DNA of 64,000 nt from Atlantibacter subterraneus (GCF_007570865.1 NZ_VLPS01000003.1:666006-730005), one strand, 5' to 3'. Shown: positions 30,808 to 40,186, counted from the stretch's first letter. The notes: generated by a model not told the origin, from the sequence alone. Translations and numbers: made by a program.

Positions 30808-31221
30808 ATGAAGATTCATTTGAATATCACTGAAGTCGACCATGAGAAAGGAACCTGCAAGCTACACGGTGTTAAGACGCCGCTCGCTTATCTTACTGGT
30901 GTCCTGCTACCCGCTTTAACCAACGGACTAAACCCAAGTCACCCTGAAGCTGTGCGGTTATCAATTGAGGTACACCAAGCAGGCTTATCGGTTCCTGAAG
31001 TTATGGGTCAAGGCTTCGCCAGTGCTGCACAGTATGAGATTAACCGACGCATTGAGGCCCGTCTTGCTGCTGAACGAGAAGCAAAAGCCCTTGCTGAACG
31101 AGCTAAAGAACTATCTAAGTCCGATGAGCAAATCCATGAAGAAAATCGTAAGAAGAAAGCAGAACGTGAACGTGTTGCCGCTGCTATCCGCAATCGTAAT
31201 GCAGGTGGTGGATTCTTCTAA
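30808..31221 (+). CDS. Small helical protein directly upstream of the capsid-like gene, scaffold candidate
   Basis: Protein of 137 residues with AGGAG in the 12-bp gap before its start. The N-terminal half is globular (KIHLNITEVDHEKGTCKLHG...), while residues about 75-130 form a highly charged Ala/Glu/Lys/Arg coiled coil ending in NAGGGFF. Phages commonly encode a helical scaffold protein immediately ahead of the major capsid protein, so that role is a reasonable guess from position and composition. No sequence family was recognised. Confidence 0.5.
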   Translation: MKIHLNITEVDHEKGTCKLHGVKTPLAYLTGVLLPALTNGLNPSHPEAVRLSIEVHQAGLSVPEVMGQGFASAAQYEINRRIEARLAAEREAKALAERAKELSKSDEQIHEENRKKKAERERVAAAIRNRNAGGGFF

Positions 31222-31360
31222 GAGGCCCCTAAGTATCTCTTTTATCATCCAATAACCATTCCCCCATCCAAGACCATTAAGCCTATCAGAGCCTTTCTGA
31301 GGGCCGCTTATGGCCGACCGTTAGTAGCTCGTCTACTCACTACCACAAGGAGAACTAATT

Positions 31361-32548
31361 ATGTTTACTGATTCCACTATGACCACCAAGAACGGCATTC
31401 TTAAAGGTGAGACTGTTTCCGCTGAGAGTTTGTTAAATGCTGCCAAAGCTGAGCGTGATAACCGTAACTATGGGCTGAGCAAGTCCTATAGCTACACCAC
31501 TGAGGTGACTGAGAGCGCCGCTGAGATTCAATTTAATAGTGCTGATGGTCAGGCCTATAACGGAACCCATGAGACCGGGAATAGTCCAAGCGCATACGTT
31601 GAGGCATTCACAGAGAGCCTTGACGCAACTCTTAATGATGATGATTTCATTGATGCCTTGCGTGAGTCTGGCGTGGGTATTGAGGTTCGTCCTGCCCGTA
31701 CTCAGGCCACTCCAATTGTCATCCACGAGATGAAAGACCGTACCGTCTACTTTGATTCAAGTAAGAACTTTATCAGTGCCGGGACTGCTCCAAGCGGTTC
31801 TATTGGCGATGGGACCATTAAAGCTGGCTCCGAGATTCATATCTCCAAGACTGATAAAAGTGTGGGCTTTAGCTTTAATACGCGTATTTATGACCATGTG
31901 ATTTCAACTAATGGATTCACGGAGAGTACCTTACATATTGCCCTCCAGAATGCATGCAATGAAATTACAGAGTCCTTGTGTGGCGCTATCGCTAATGTAT
32001 TGAGCGTTGCTCCGGGAGCTGAAAATGTCCAAGTAAAACCATTAGATACCACTGGCAAGACTGCCGCTGAGGTCTCTGAGAGCATTGTTGATATTATTAC
32101 TATGAACGTCGCTAAGACTGGTTATGCAGATAAACTCTCAGAGGTCGCTTTGGTAATGCCTGTAGGCGTTGAGGCAATCTTAGAGCGTGAGGCTCAGGCC
32201 AAAGGGTTCACTGATATTGAGGCCATGCTGGGTTGCTCAGTGCTGGGCTATAAGCCTAACGGTGTGGCTGGTGCTGCTATCTACATTATTAGTAAGCGAA
32301 TGGTAGCTTTATCGTTTGCAACCATGAAAGACGGTAGCGGTCGTATTCTAGCTATTCAGGCTACCCGTGACCCCGCTCACCAAGCATGGACCATTGAGGC
32401 TTTCGGTTCTCTTGATGTGTTAGCTGATGCAGGGGTAATCGTTGACGATAAAGGCGTAGAGAGTAAAACCACCATTAAGCACATCGTTAAGATTACGTTT
32501 GATGGAACCAAGGATTCCGCTGTGACTATTCCGGGTGTGACTGCATAA
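31361..32548 (+). CDS. Putative HK97-fold major capsid protein
   Basis: Largest intact gene of the element, 395 residues, with AAGGAGA eight bases before the ATG. The layout fits an HK97-type capsid: a flexible polar N terminus (1-110), a stretch SKNFISAGTAPSGSIGDGT then EIHISKTDKSVGFSFNTRIYD that resembles the E-loop and start of the spine, and a long helix (STLHIALQNACNEITESL). An A-domain-like end follows (LVMPVGVEAILE; YIISKRMVALSF; RDPAHQAWTIEAFGSLDVL). It does not resemble T7 gp10 by eye. An alternative is a surface-layer or other beta-rich structural protein. Structure prediction would settle it. Confidence 0.5.
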   Translation: MFTDSTMTTKNGILKGETVSAESLLNAAKAERDNRNYGLSKSYSYTTEVTESAAEIQFNSADGQAYNGTHETGNSPSAYVEAFTESLDATLNDDDFIDALRESGVGIEVRPARTQATPIVIHEMKDRTVYFDSSKNFISAGTAPSGSIGDGTIKAGSEIHISKTDKSVGFSFNTRIYDHVISTNGFTESTLHIALQNACNEITESLCGAIANVLSVAPGAENVQVKPLDTTGKTAAEVSESIVDIITMNVAKTGYADKLSEVALVMPVGVEAILEREAQAKGFTDIEAMLGCSVLGYKPNGVAGAAIYIISKRMVALSFATMKDGSGRILAIQATRDPAHQAWTIEAFGSLDVLADAGVIVDDKGVESKTTIKHIVKITFDGTKDSAVTIPGVTA

Positions 32549-32556
32549 AACGAAAG

Positions 32557-32573
32557 GGGGTCATTAAGACCCC
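32557..32573 (+). terminator. Hairpin after the capsid-like gene
   Basis: GGGGTC / GACCCC stem with loop ATTAA, 9 bp after the stop codon. No T tract follows, so it may be a weak or phage-polymerase terminator. Confidence 0.5.
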
Positions 32574-32701
32574 ATTACGATTTCCTGCTGAGGGTTCTTT
32601 AAAAATCCACAGAAAAATCTCTGCGGGTATTCAATTAAACAATCCTGAGTGATTACCCCCATGCTCCCCCTCAAAGCACTATCATCATCACGCTTTCTTG
32701 A

Positions 32702-32731
32702 GTCACAACCGAGTCACAAAGATAGTCACAA
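32702..32731 (+). repeat. Right arm-type repeats, GTCACAA
   Basis: GTCACAA at 32702-32708, 32713-32719 and 32725-32731, spaced 11 and 12 bp, about one DNA turn, and 55-84 bp inside attR. This is the same heptamer as at the left end. Confidence 0.6.
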
Positions 32732-32785
32732 AGCTCTTGACGATACCTGTGAAACCCAGTCATGATGCGGGTCTTACCGCTATCC

Positions 32786-32804
32786 TCAGTTGTGGTTGAA
32801 CCAG
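32786..32804. repeat. Attachment site attR, 3' end of lonH
   Basis: TCAGTTGTGGTTGAACCAG; read on the minus strand it encodes the last six residues of LonH (WFNHN preceded by N) plus the TGA stop. Identical to attL, so the host gene stays intact after insertion. Confidence 0.9.
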
Positions 32805-34546
32805 TTAAGCCAGCCCAGAGGCCAGGGATAACGGTTTCTTCCTTCCTGTTGAGTCGCCTGTGCGATGCGTTCCTGTATAGTTTGAATCAATGTCGTCTGC
32901 CCTTCGCCGTCCCACGGCAGGCCGGTCAGCAGCGGCAATGCATCCATGACATCGTCCACGGCCCATATGAAGAATTGTTCATTTTCTACCGCATCCAGCA
33001 AATCCTGGGACAGAGAGAGATGCCGTACGTTTGCCGAAGGAATAATGACGCCCTGATTGCCGGTTAATTCCCGGCTCTGGCAAATCTCGAAAAATCCTTC
33101 GATTTTTTCGTTAAGCCCGCCAACGGGTTGCGCCCGACCAAACTGGTCGACCGAACCGGTAATCGCGATATTCTGGTGCACCGGCACATCTGCCAGCGCA
33201 CTGATTAACGCGCAAAGCTCGGCCATGGATGCACTGTCGCCATCAACTTCGCTGTAAGACTGTTCGAAGGTCAGCGAGGCCGAGAAGGGGATCTGCTGTT
33301 CAAGCTGCAGTTCCGACATCAGAAAAGCCTGCATGATCATCATGCCTTTAGCGTGAATGTTTCCGCCCAGTTCGGCTTTACGCTCAATATCGATAAACTC
33401 GCCATCGCCAATATGCACCACGCAGCTAATGCGTGAAGGCTCTCCGAACGCGCGCGGATGGCCGGGAAATTCAATCACCGACAGCGCGTTGATTTGGCCG
33501 ATGCGATCGCCTTCGGTTTCAACCAGAATTTGGTCGAGCAGGATTTCTTCCTGCATCCGTTCTGCGAGAAAACCTTCACGCCATGCCCGTTGTTCAAGCA
33601 TAGAGGCAAGTTGTTCGGCGTTAAACGTTTCGCCATCGCACAGCGGCGACACTTCGCGCAGCTGGCGCAAAATCCACGAAGGATAAAGCGGCAGCGTTTC
33701 CTGATCCTGAGTATAACGCGTCGCTTCGCGGATCAGGATCGGCCAGGCGCTGGCGTCAGGCGCAGGCAACTGGTGACTCGCCGCAATATGCAGCACCCAC
33801 TGTTGCCACAGGTTCATTGCTTCTTCGTCAACGATCTGAAGGTTGTCTTCGAATTCGCTATAAATCGCGAGTGAGCTCAGCTCCGGCTCCATCTCCTGGA
33901 AATCTGCCAGCGATTCTCGATCGCCAACCAGTATGACTTTCAACTGCAGAGGTAAAGAGGGCACCGAAACCGGTAACGGACGCGTTTCGTCCTGTGAGAA
34001 CCAGTCGAAGCGGTTGCGCTCAACCATATGCTTTAAACGCAGCCACAGCAGCGGCTGGGAAAGCAGAGCACGCAGGGAAAGGATCAGCACACCGCCGTTG
34101 GCCTGGTGAATCAGGCCGGGCTGTAAAGTTACTTTCTCGCCGAGCTGGCGTACGCACCCGAACAGCTGCTCCGTTTCAACCCAGTCGGCAGATACAATCT
34201 CGCCTTTACTGGTAAAAGGATCCTCAGCGCTAACGGCGGGGTGCAGCGTAACGGTATGGTTTTCAATAGAATAATGGCCGCCAAACAATTGGTCGGCTGC
34301 AGGGCTATTGGCCCGCAAATAGTCAGCGACGGTGTCGAGATAATCTTTTTCTTCCGGTGCTCTGATGAGCATAAACGCCGAAGAGGAGTAAGGGTGAATC
34401 AACTGCTCAAGGCCAAAGCATAAACGGGGCTGGATGGCTTGAATGTCGAGCGGCGAATCGGGGTCCGTTTGTGGCTGCGTAAACAGTTCAAGGTACCGAT
34501 CGGTATCGGCAACCAGAGCACGCCATGAAAGTTTATTAATGGTCAA
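32786..34546 (-). CDS. lonH: Lon-like protease LonH (YcbZ)
   Basis: Putative ATP-dependent protease of the Lon (S16) family, 586 residues from a TTG codon that aligns with the E. coli start (MTI-KL-W). The C-terminal protease domain has the catalytic serine in DGDSASMAEL and the lysine in GGLNEKIEGFF. The N-terminal region retains the HQANGGVLILS segment of the AAA-like part. The stop codon lies inside attR of the adjacent element. Its cellular substrates are not known. An ATG about 35 codons upstream is in frame but unlike the family. Confidence 0.93.
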   Translation of the reverse strand: MTINKLSWRALVADTDRYLELFTQPQTDPDSPLDIQAIQPRLCFGLEQLIHPYSSSAFMLIRAPEEKDYLDTVADYLRANSPAADQLFGGHYSIENHTVTLHPAVSAEDPFTSKGEIVSADWVETEQLFGCVRQLGEKVTLQPGLIHQANGGVLILSLRALLSQPLLWLRLKHMVERNRFDWFSQDETRPLPVSVPSLPLQLKVILVGDRESLADFQEMEPELSSLAIYSEFEDNLQIVDEEAMNLWQQWVLHIAASHQLPAPDASAWPILIREATRYTQDQETLPLYPSWILRQLREVSPLCDGETFNAEQLASMLEQRAWREGFLAERMQEEILLDQILVETEGDRIGQINALSVIEFPGHPRAFGEPSRISCVVHIGDGEFIDIERKAELGGNIHAKGMMIMQAFLMSELQLEQQIPFSASLTFEQSYSEVDGDSASMAELCALISALADVPVHQNIAITGSVDQFGRAQPVGGLNEKIEGFFEICQSRELTGNQGVIIPSANVRHLSLSQDLLDAVENEQFFIWAVDDVMDALPLLTGLPWDGEGQTTLIQTIQERIAQATQQEGRNRYPWPLGWLNWFNHN

Positions 34547-34728
34547 AGTCGCTTTTTTAAGGTAGAGGTTAAAGGCGCGATTATAGCGTAATGGTAAACA
34601 GGACACACCCGTAATCAAACAATTGACCGGGAGAATCGATCGCAGAATCACAGGCTACGATTTCAATTCAGCGAATTGGCAAAAAACTGTTATTCTGAAG
34701 TGAGTTATACGGTCACCCTGAGATCACA

Positions 34729-35184
34729 ATGAAATACCAACAATTGGAAAATCTCGAAAGCGGCTGGAAATGGAAATATCTGGTGAAGAAGCATCGCGAG
34801 GGCGAGCTGATCACCCGTTATATTGAAGCCAGTGCGGCCAAAGAGGCAGTTGACCTCTTACTCAACATGGAAAATGAACCTGTCCAGGTTGCCGACTGGA
34901 TAGACGCGCACATCAATCCCGAATTAATTAACCGCATGAAGCAGACGATCCGGGCCCGTCGCAAGCGTCATTTCAATGCTGAGCATCAGCACACCCGCAA
35001 AAAGTCTATCGATCTGGAATATATGGTCTGGCAGCGTTTAGCAGGGCTTGCGCAGCGTAGGGGCATTACGCTTTCCGAAACCATTGTGCAACTCATTGAA
35101 GACGCTGAGCGTAAGGAAAAATACGCCAGCCAGATGTCTACGCTTAAGCAGGATATCGAAGCATTGCTGGGTAAAGGCGATTAG
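34729..35184 (+). CDS. matP: Ter macrodomain organiser MatP
   Basis: DNA-binding protein of 151 residues that binds matS sites (GTGACRNYGTCAC), compacts the terminus region and displaces MukBEF. An N-terminal four-helix bundle ([25 protein letters not shown]) precedes a ribbon-helix-helix ([19 protein letters not shown]) and a C-terminal coiled coil for tetramer bridging. It lies divergently from lonH, with the same arrangement as E. coli. Confidence 0.96.
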   Translation: MKYQQLENLESGWKWKYLVKKHREGELITRYIEASAAKEAVDLLLNMENEPVQVADWIDAHINPELINRMKQTIRARRKRHFNAEHQHTRKKSIDLEYMVWQRLAGLAQRRGITLSETIVQLIEDAERKEKYASQMSTLKQDIEALLGKGD

Positions 35185-35240
35185 GGTGCTCTTTGTTATC
35201 ACACCGCCCGAGCTGAGATGAAAACAGCAGATAAAAAAAA

Positions 35241-35255
35241 CCCCGCATCGCGGGG
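35241..35255. terminator. Bidirectional terminator between matP and ompA
   Basis: CCCCGC / GCGGGG stem with loop ATC, preceded by eight A and followed by six T. It serves both convergent genes. Confidence 0.93.
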
Positions 35256-35273
35256 TTTTTTCATAACGGTAAC

Positions 35274-36356
35274 TTAAGCCTGCGGCTGAGTTACAACGTC
35301 TTTGATACCTTTAACTTCGATTTCTACGCGACGATCCGGTGCCAGGCAGTCGATCAGAGCAGCACGCGGTTTAACGTTGTCACAGGTGTTGCCAGTAACC
35401 GGGTTAGATTCGCCCATGCCACGTGCAGAGATCTTGTCAGAAGGAATACCTTTGGAGATCAGATAGTCAACAACGGACTGAGCACGTTTCTCAGACAGAC
35501 CCTGGTTGTAAGCGTCAGAACCGATACGGTCAGTGAAGCCCAGAACAACAACGGAACCGTCTTTCGGATCCAGGTTGCTCAGCTGTGTGTACATCTGATC
35601 CAGAGCCTGCTGGCCTTCCGGTTTCAGGGTTGCTTTGTTGAAGTTGAACAGAACGTCAGACTTCAGAGTGAAGTGCTTGGTCTGTACTTCCGGAGCCGGA
35701 GCTGGAGCCGGAGCTACAACCGGTGCCGGAGCGTCATACTGGCCGAAACGGTAAGAAACACCAACGCTCAGCATGCCGTTATCAGGACGAGTACCTACAG
35801 TACCGGCGTCACCGATGTTGTTAACCCACTGGTATTCCAGACGGGTAGCGATGTCGCGGGTAACAGCCCATTCAACACCACCAGCGAATACCGGAGAAAC
35901 GCCAGTGTCGTGATCTTTCAGACGACCACCAGCACCGTTGTTGTATGCGGCTTTAGAGTCAGCACGCCATACCATACCACCCAGACGGGTATAGATATCC
36001 AGATCGTCAGTTACCGGGTAACCCAGTTTAGCGGTCAGCTGAACGCCCTGAGCTTTGAAAGCGCCGTTGTCGGTGTCGCCTTTATACGGCATACGACCTA
36101 ACCAGTCGTAACCCATTTCAAAACCAACGTACGGGTTAACCTGGTAACCACCGAAAGCACCAGCGCCGAGTTGGTCTGCATGAGTCGGGCCGTTACCGAT
36201 GCGGTCGTCATAACCATTACCGTAGAAACCGGTATCGTGGTACTGGGACCAGCCCAGCTTACCACCTGCATACCAGGTGTTATCTTTCGGTGCGGCTTGC
36301 GCTACGGTAGCGAAGCCAGCCAGTGCCACTGCAATCGCGATAGCTGTCTTTTTCAT
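35274..36356 (-). CDS. ompA: Outer membrane protein A
   Basis: Abundant outer-membrane protein of 360 residues that links the membrane to peptidoglycan. Signal peptide 1-21 ([21 protein letters not shown]), then an eight-stranded beta-barrel (about 22-195), a Pro/Ala hinge ([15 protein letters not shown]), and a periplasmic OmpA-like domain with [16 protein letters not shown] and the peptidoglycan-binding arginine region [12 protein letters not shown]. The start was set at MKKTAIA; the reading frame extends 23 codons upstream through the leader. Confidence 0.97.
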   Translation of the reverse strand: MKKTAIAIAVALAGFATVAQAAPKDNTWYAGGKLGWSQYHDTGFYGNGYDDRIGNGPTHADQLGAGAFGGYQVNPYVGFEMGYDWLGRMPYKGDTDNGAFKAQGVQLTAKLGYPVTDDLDIYTRLGGMVWRADSKAAYNNGAGGRLKDHDTGVSPVFAGGVEWAVTRDIATRLEYQWVNNIGDAGTVGTRPDNGMLSVGVSYRFGQYDAPAPVVAPAPAPAPEVQTKHFTLKSDVLFNFNKATLKPEGQQALDQMYTQLSNLDPKDGSVVVLGFTDRIGSDAYNQGLSEKRAQSVVDYLISKGIPSDKISARGMGESNPVTGNTCDNVKPRAALIDCLAPDRRVEIEVKGIKDVVTQPQA

Positions 36357-36466
36357 TTTTTGCGCCTCGTTATCATCCAAAAGGCCATGAACATCTCTAA
36401 AAGAGCTCACGGTTAAATCCTTCACCGGGGTTATAGCTCAACTTGTAACTCTACCGTCTGTACGGT

Positions 36467-36495
36467 TTATTAATGAGCAACCCTGGCGATGTAAA
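36467..36495 (-). promoter_or_regulatory. ompA promoter
   Basis: On the minus strand TTTACA (36490-36495) and TAATAA (36467-36472) are separated by exactly 17 bp, with CGCCAGGGTTGCTC between them as in E. coli ompA. The leader of about 100 bp to the start codon is the long, structured, sRNA-regulated leader of this gene. The rest of the gap to sulA (36496-36708) shows nothing further that I can support. Confidence 0.85.
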
Positions 36496-36708
36496 GTCTA
36501 CAACGTAGTTGAAAACTTACAAGTGTGAAGTCCGTCAGGCATATGAAAAAAAACGACTTGCGTACATATTTGTTAACATTTTTGCTGCAATTGTAGGCAG
36601 CGATGATGAGCCAGTGGTGGCTGAAGCCGCGTATTCCGCCTAAATTTCGCGTATGAACAACGGCCTGTAAATATTTAAAAATAAGTCCAGGATTTGTCTT
36701 AAATTTAC

Positions 36709-37218
36709 TTAATGATACAAACCAGAGTGAATTTTTAGCGCAGAACGTGGTCTCGTACCGTTAATAGCCCCGCGTGAAGGCCGCATAATGAAGCAAAGGG
36801 CATTACCCATTTCTGCGGCTTCTGAAAGCGCCTGATGTTCTTCATCACTCATCTCATACGACAACCAGCCAATCACCACGCTGTAGTTTCCGGTACGCAA
36901 TGCACGCAGCATCGCATCAACAGTAGTATAAGAATTGGTTGGGTTAGCCTGCATCACTTTGGTCAGCGGCAGACCAGACGTCTGAAGCCATGAACGGCTG
37001 AGACGTTGATTTGGCGAGAGCCATAACAGCCAACGCGATTGTTGACCAAGCTGCTGGAGTAACGGTAATAAAACACACTGCGTCATCCAGGGCTGATCTT
37101 CCTGGTAAACAATTTCACTGACCATACCTTTCATCTCCGGGGCTGCTGAGTATTCCGGATGCGGTTTTGCCATACGCAAGGGTGTAACTGAGTGATTTGA
37201 ATGAGCAGTGATGTTCAT
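36709..37218 (-). CDS. sulA: SOS cell-division inhibitor SulA
   Basis: Binds FtsZ monomers and stops division during DNA damage; degraded by Lon. It has 169 residues from [10 protein letters not shown], the E. coli length. The conserved core includes [26 protein letters not shown] and [15 protein letters not shown], and the protein ends in the Lon-recognition-type tail KIHSGLYH. The N-terminal 35 residues are variable. A LexA box lies 24 bp upstream of the start. Confidence 0.95.
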   Translation of the reverse strand: MNITAHSNHSVTPLRMAKPHPEYSAAPEMKGMVSEIVYQEDQPWMTQCVLLPLLQQLGQQSRWLLWLSPNQRLSRSWLQTSGLPLTKVMQANPTNSYTTVDAMLRALRTGNYSVVIGWLSYEMSDEEHQALSEAAEMGNALCFIMRPSRGAINGTRPRSALKIHSGLYH

Positions 37219-37241
37219 GATGTGTTCAACTCCAGTGTGTA

Positions 37242-37257
37242 CTGTATGTTTATACAG
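37242..37257 (-). promoter_or_regulatory. LexA box of sulA
   Basis: CTGTATGTTTATACAG: both CTGT and ACAG half-sites are perfect, with an AT-rich centre and 16-bp length. It is the SOS operator of sulA. Confidence 0.93.
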
Positions 37258-37380
37258 TACCCGCAGGCAGAACAAAGATCAACCTTATTTTCTGAAAGCA
37301 CCTCGCAATTCTTTTATCTAAATCCCATGCCATGAAAAATAAATATTGCCGAGATTCGCCAAGTTGAATATGTTCCTTTT

Positions 37381-37409
37381 ACAGGAATTAACAACGGAAA
37401 TATTCCTGT
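37381..37409 (+). promoter_or_regulatory. Leader hairpin of sxy
   Basis: ACAGGAAT / ATTCCTGT, 8-bp arms with a 13-nt loop, ends 16 bp before the AAAGGAG site of sxy. Structured leaders limit sxy translation in Haemophilus; a similar effect here is only a suggestion. Confidence 0.45.
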
Positions 37410-37435
37410 TATTTATTGATATTAAAGGAGTTATA

Positions 37436-38050
37436 ATGAAAACGATTACTTCTGAAACGCTGGCGCGCGTTGAGGATTTATTAAAAGCTCTGGGTGAAGT
37501 GCGTTATCGTTCCTTATTTGGTGGGTACAGTCTAACGATTGATAAAGCCGCGTTCGGCATGTTGGTTGAAGGCGAGCTTTTTTTACGGGCTAATGAGCAA
37601 AGCGCCGCTTACTTTACCCAACGTAATTCATCGAAGTTGAAATTTACTCGCCGGGGAAGGGCGGTTTACCTGAACTATTATCAGGTAGACAGCGAATTGT
37701 GGAATGACCCGGATTTACTGGTGCAGTTAGCCTCTCACTCCATTACCTGCGCCAATGAGATTATTGCTCACCGCCATCAGGACGTGCGCGTTAAGGATTT
37801 ACCTAATCTCTCCCTGCAATATGAGATATGGCTATGGGAGGTAGGCATTAGCGATGTCCATACCCTTAAAGCGTATGGTGCAAAAGAGTGCTGGCTAAGG
37901 TTGCGTACCATTAAAAAAAATTGTGGTGTTAAAGCGCTGTATGCGCTTGAAGGTGCCATTATCGGATTGCATGAAGCCGCGCTCCCGGCAGAAACTCGCC
38001 GGGAGCTGTATGAGTGGTTTACCCGGCAGCCCTCTTTAGTCAGCGAGTGA
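37436..38050 (+). CDS. sxy: Competence regulator Sxy (TfoX)
   Basis: Co-activator that redirects CRP to CRP-S promoters of competence genes. It has 204 residues. The N-terminal TfoX domain contains VRYRSLFGGYSLTIDKAAFGMLVEGELFLRA and the C-terminal TfoX domain contains LPNLSLQYEIWLWEVGISDV, typical of the family. AAAGGAG precedes the ATG by six bases; an upstream in-frame ATG lacks such a site. Its end overlaps the end of convergent yccS. Confidence 0.94.
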   Translation: MKTITSETLARVEDLLKALGEVRYRSLFGGYSLTIDKAAFGMLVEGELFLRANEQSAAYFTQRNSSKLKFTRRGRAVYLNYYQVDSELWNDPDLLVQLASHSITCANEIIAHRHQDVRVKDLPNLSLQYEIWLWEVGISDVHTLKAYGAKECWLRLRTIKKNCGVKALYALEGAIIGLHEAALPAETRRELYEWFTRQPSLVSE

Positions 38051-40186
38051 TGAGACCTGGTGCTGTAGTTTACTCACTTCTGGCAGCAGCCCGGCAATTA
38101 ACCCAATTTGCTGCAGAACTAATGCCTCTTTACTCTCCTGACGAGGCTCAATATCGCGAATCCGCTGTGTCAGCCTGGCTAATGCCAGCTGAACTTTACT
38201 TTCATCAGCAGGAAGATGGTGCAGCGCATCGTCAACATAGCAAACGGCGTCATCCAGGATAGCGAGGATTTCGCTATTCACCACCTTTTCGCGGTGTGCG
38301 CCAAGAGCGGAAATATAGCCCGTTAATGAATGGTTCAGACAAAGAAGCCTGAAGGCCGTGTCGCGAATTTCATCGCTGACGCGAGGTTCCGTCGACATGT
38401 TCGATACCACGGACGCCAGTTCCGCATCGCGATTATGAGCGTCACGTCGGGCGATACGGTAGGCGAGGCGGTTGTCGCGGCCCTGGTGGTATTGCTCCAG
38501 GATGGCGTCGAGATAGCGGCAGTTGGCATTAAGCGCGCGTTCAAGCACCAAATCGAGCCGACGAAAACGCCAGTCAGGCCAGATAAAACTCACCGCTGCC
38601 CAGGCTATCGCGCAACCTATCAGGGTATCGATCACGCGCGGCAGCGCCACTTCGAAGCCTTCACCCAATAGATTGAAGCACAGCAGCACCAGCAGGGTAA
38701 TAAACATCGTAGCGTGAGCATACTGTACGGTGCGGAACATAAAGAACAGTACGCCCGTGATGACGATAAGTATCAACTGTCCTTCAAGCGAAGGCACAAA
38801 CCACAGCACCGGGATGCCGATAGCCACGCCGATTAAGGTGCCGATCACCCTCAATGCCAGACGGTGGCGCGTGGCATTATAGTTGGGCTGGCAGACAAAC
38901 AGGCTGGTCAGCAGGATCCAGTAGCCATGCTGCAAACCGGTGATCTGGATAAACGCATAGCCGATACACAGCACCACCGACATTCTCACCGCATGGCGAA
39001 ACAGCGCCGACTCAGGCGTAAAATGACGGCTCAGCCGCAGCCAGATATCGTTGACCCCATGCAGGCTGTCATCGGCAAGCTGGTTCTCTTCGCTACGCGG
39101 TTCAGCCAGAGCCTGCTCAGATTCGATACTGGCCAACTGAGCATCGACATCGCGCAGGTTGTTAATGAGAAATCCGATGGCTTTCTTTTCCGCATCCGAC
39201 ATTGCATCCGGGCGAATACGCGAAATTGCGGCGTCGAGATGAACGAACGCGCGTTCAAAACGCGGGTCGTGCTGGTAAGGCGTACGCAATAAGATCGAGC
39301 GCGCCAGCGCCTGGCAGGCTTGGCCCTGCATAGACAGTAGCCGCTGGAAGCGGAACATCACATCGCTATAGCGCAGCTTTTGGCGCAATTCATGATATTG
39401 AATATGAGCTGAACTGGCCCGCTCATGAATATCCTGCGCGACAAAGTAATAGTGCAGTGTCCGACGGGTGCCCCGCTGGCCGCGATCGCCGCGCAGTCGG
39501 GTCAATAACAGCGCTTTGGTCTGATTCAGCGTGGCGATGAGCTGACTGTTTGCCAGCGCCAGTTCCATCATCGGTGCCTGCCGCTCCTCTTCAATGTCGG
39601 GATCGAACAGGCGCGATTTCATTTCAAGATACCAGGCAAGCTGCTCGTAGCTGCGAGCCAGACTATCCTGCAACGCTCTGACAGGGAAAATCAGATAGCC
39701 GATCAGCGTCAGCAGGTTGTACCACACCGCGCCCGCCAGCAGTAGCAACGGCTGTTGATACCAGTGCTCGTACAGCGAGACGCCCAGCATGGTATACACG
39801 GCGATCAATAATGCGCCAAACGCGATAGTGGCGTAACGCTGCCCCAGCCCGCCGAGCAGGATAAAACCGCAGGTAGAAATCATCAGCCCAACGGCAAACA
39901 GCCACGGCCACGGAAACAGCAGCTCCACCGAGGCGGAGGCAATAAAAAAGCAGATCAGGGTGATGATCAGATTACGCAGCCGTCCCGCCAGCCGATCGTC
40001 GAGATCGGTCAGCGCAGCGGCAACCACGCCTAAGGTGAGCGGGATCGTGAGTTTGACTTCGCCAAGCCACCACGGCAGCGCCGCGCTGCCGCACAGGGCG
40101 ATAAAAATGCGCACGTTATACAGCCAGGTACTGTTCCAGGAATATCGCCTGAGCAGGGGGCTAAACATACTGTTGCGTTTTCCCAT
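38036..40186 (-). CDS. yccS: FUSC-family inner-membrane protein YccS
   Basis: Protein of 716 residues with two blocks of transmembrane helices (about 20-160 and 390-510) separated by a large cytoplasmic domain, as in the FUSC/YccS family. Motifs include LTDLDDRLAGRLRNLIIT and the repeat-like GYWILLTSLFVCQPNYNATRHR. The function is not established; some homologues move aromatic acids. Its ATG overlaps the yccF stop codon by one base (TAATG), so translation is probably coupled and the longer start is favoured. Its end overlaps sxy by 15 bp. Confidence 0.92.
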   Translation of the reverse strand: MGKRNSMFSPLLRRYSWNSTWLYNVRIFIALCGSAALPWWLGEVKLTIPLTLGVVAAALTDLDDRLAGRLRNLIITLICFFIASASVELLFPWPWLFAVGLMISTCGFILLGGLGQRYATIAFGALLIAVYTMLGVSLYEHWYQQPLLLLAGAVWYNLLTLIGYLIFPVRALQDSLARSYEQLAWYLEMKSRLFDPDIEEERQAPMMELALANSQLIATLNQTKALLLTRLRGDRGQRGTRRTLHYYFVAQDIHERASSAHIQYHELRQKLRYSDVMFRFQRLLSMQGQACQALARSILLRTPYQHDPRFERAFVHLDAAISRIRPDAMSDAEKKAIGFLINNLRDVDAQLASIESEQALAEPRSEENQLADDSLHGVNDIWLRLSRHFTPESALFRHAVRMSVVLCIGYAFIQITGLQHGYWILLTSLFVCQPNYNATRHRLALRVIGTLIGVAIGIPVLWFVPSLEGQLILIVITGVLFFMFRTVQYAHATMFITLLVLLCFNLLGEGFEVALPRVIDTLIGCAIAWAAVSFIWPDWRFRRLDLVLERALNANCRYLDAILEQYHQGRDNRLAYRIARRDAHNRDAELASVVSNMSTEPRVSDEIRDTAFRLLCLNHSLTGYISALGAHREKVVNSEILAILDDAVCYVDDALHHLPADESKVQLALARLTQRIRDIEPRQESKEALVLQQIGLIAGLLPEVSKLQHQVSSLAD

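Larger units (their letters stand above)
27154..32804. mobile_element. 5.65 kb integrated element between fabA and lonH, possible satellite of a T7-like phage
   Basis: Bounded by 19-bp direct repeats derived from the lonH 3' end; fabA and lonH would be neighbours without it, as in E. coli. Content in order: tyrosine recombinase with an internal stop, a 0.9 kb heptamer-rich region without genes, a Rha-like gene, three small unknown genes and a capsid-like gene, all on the plus strand. Lower GC than the flanks, strong Shine-Dalgarno sites and overlapping genes are phage-like. Three copies of a T7-type promoter-like repeat precede the gene blocks. There is no terminase, portal, tail, primase or lysis gene, and no known satellite marker such as AlpA was recognised. 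Element status is firm; the satellite reading is inference. Confidence 0.88.
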
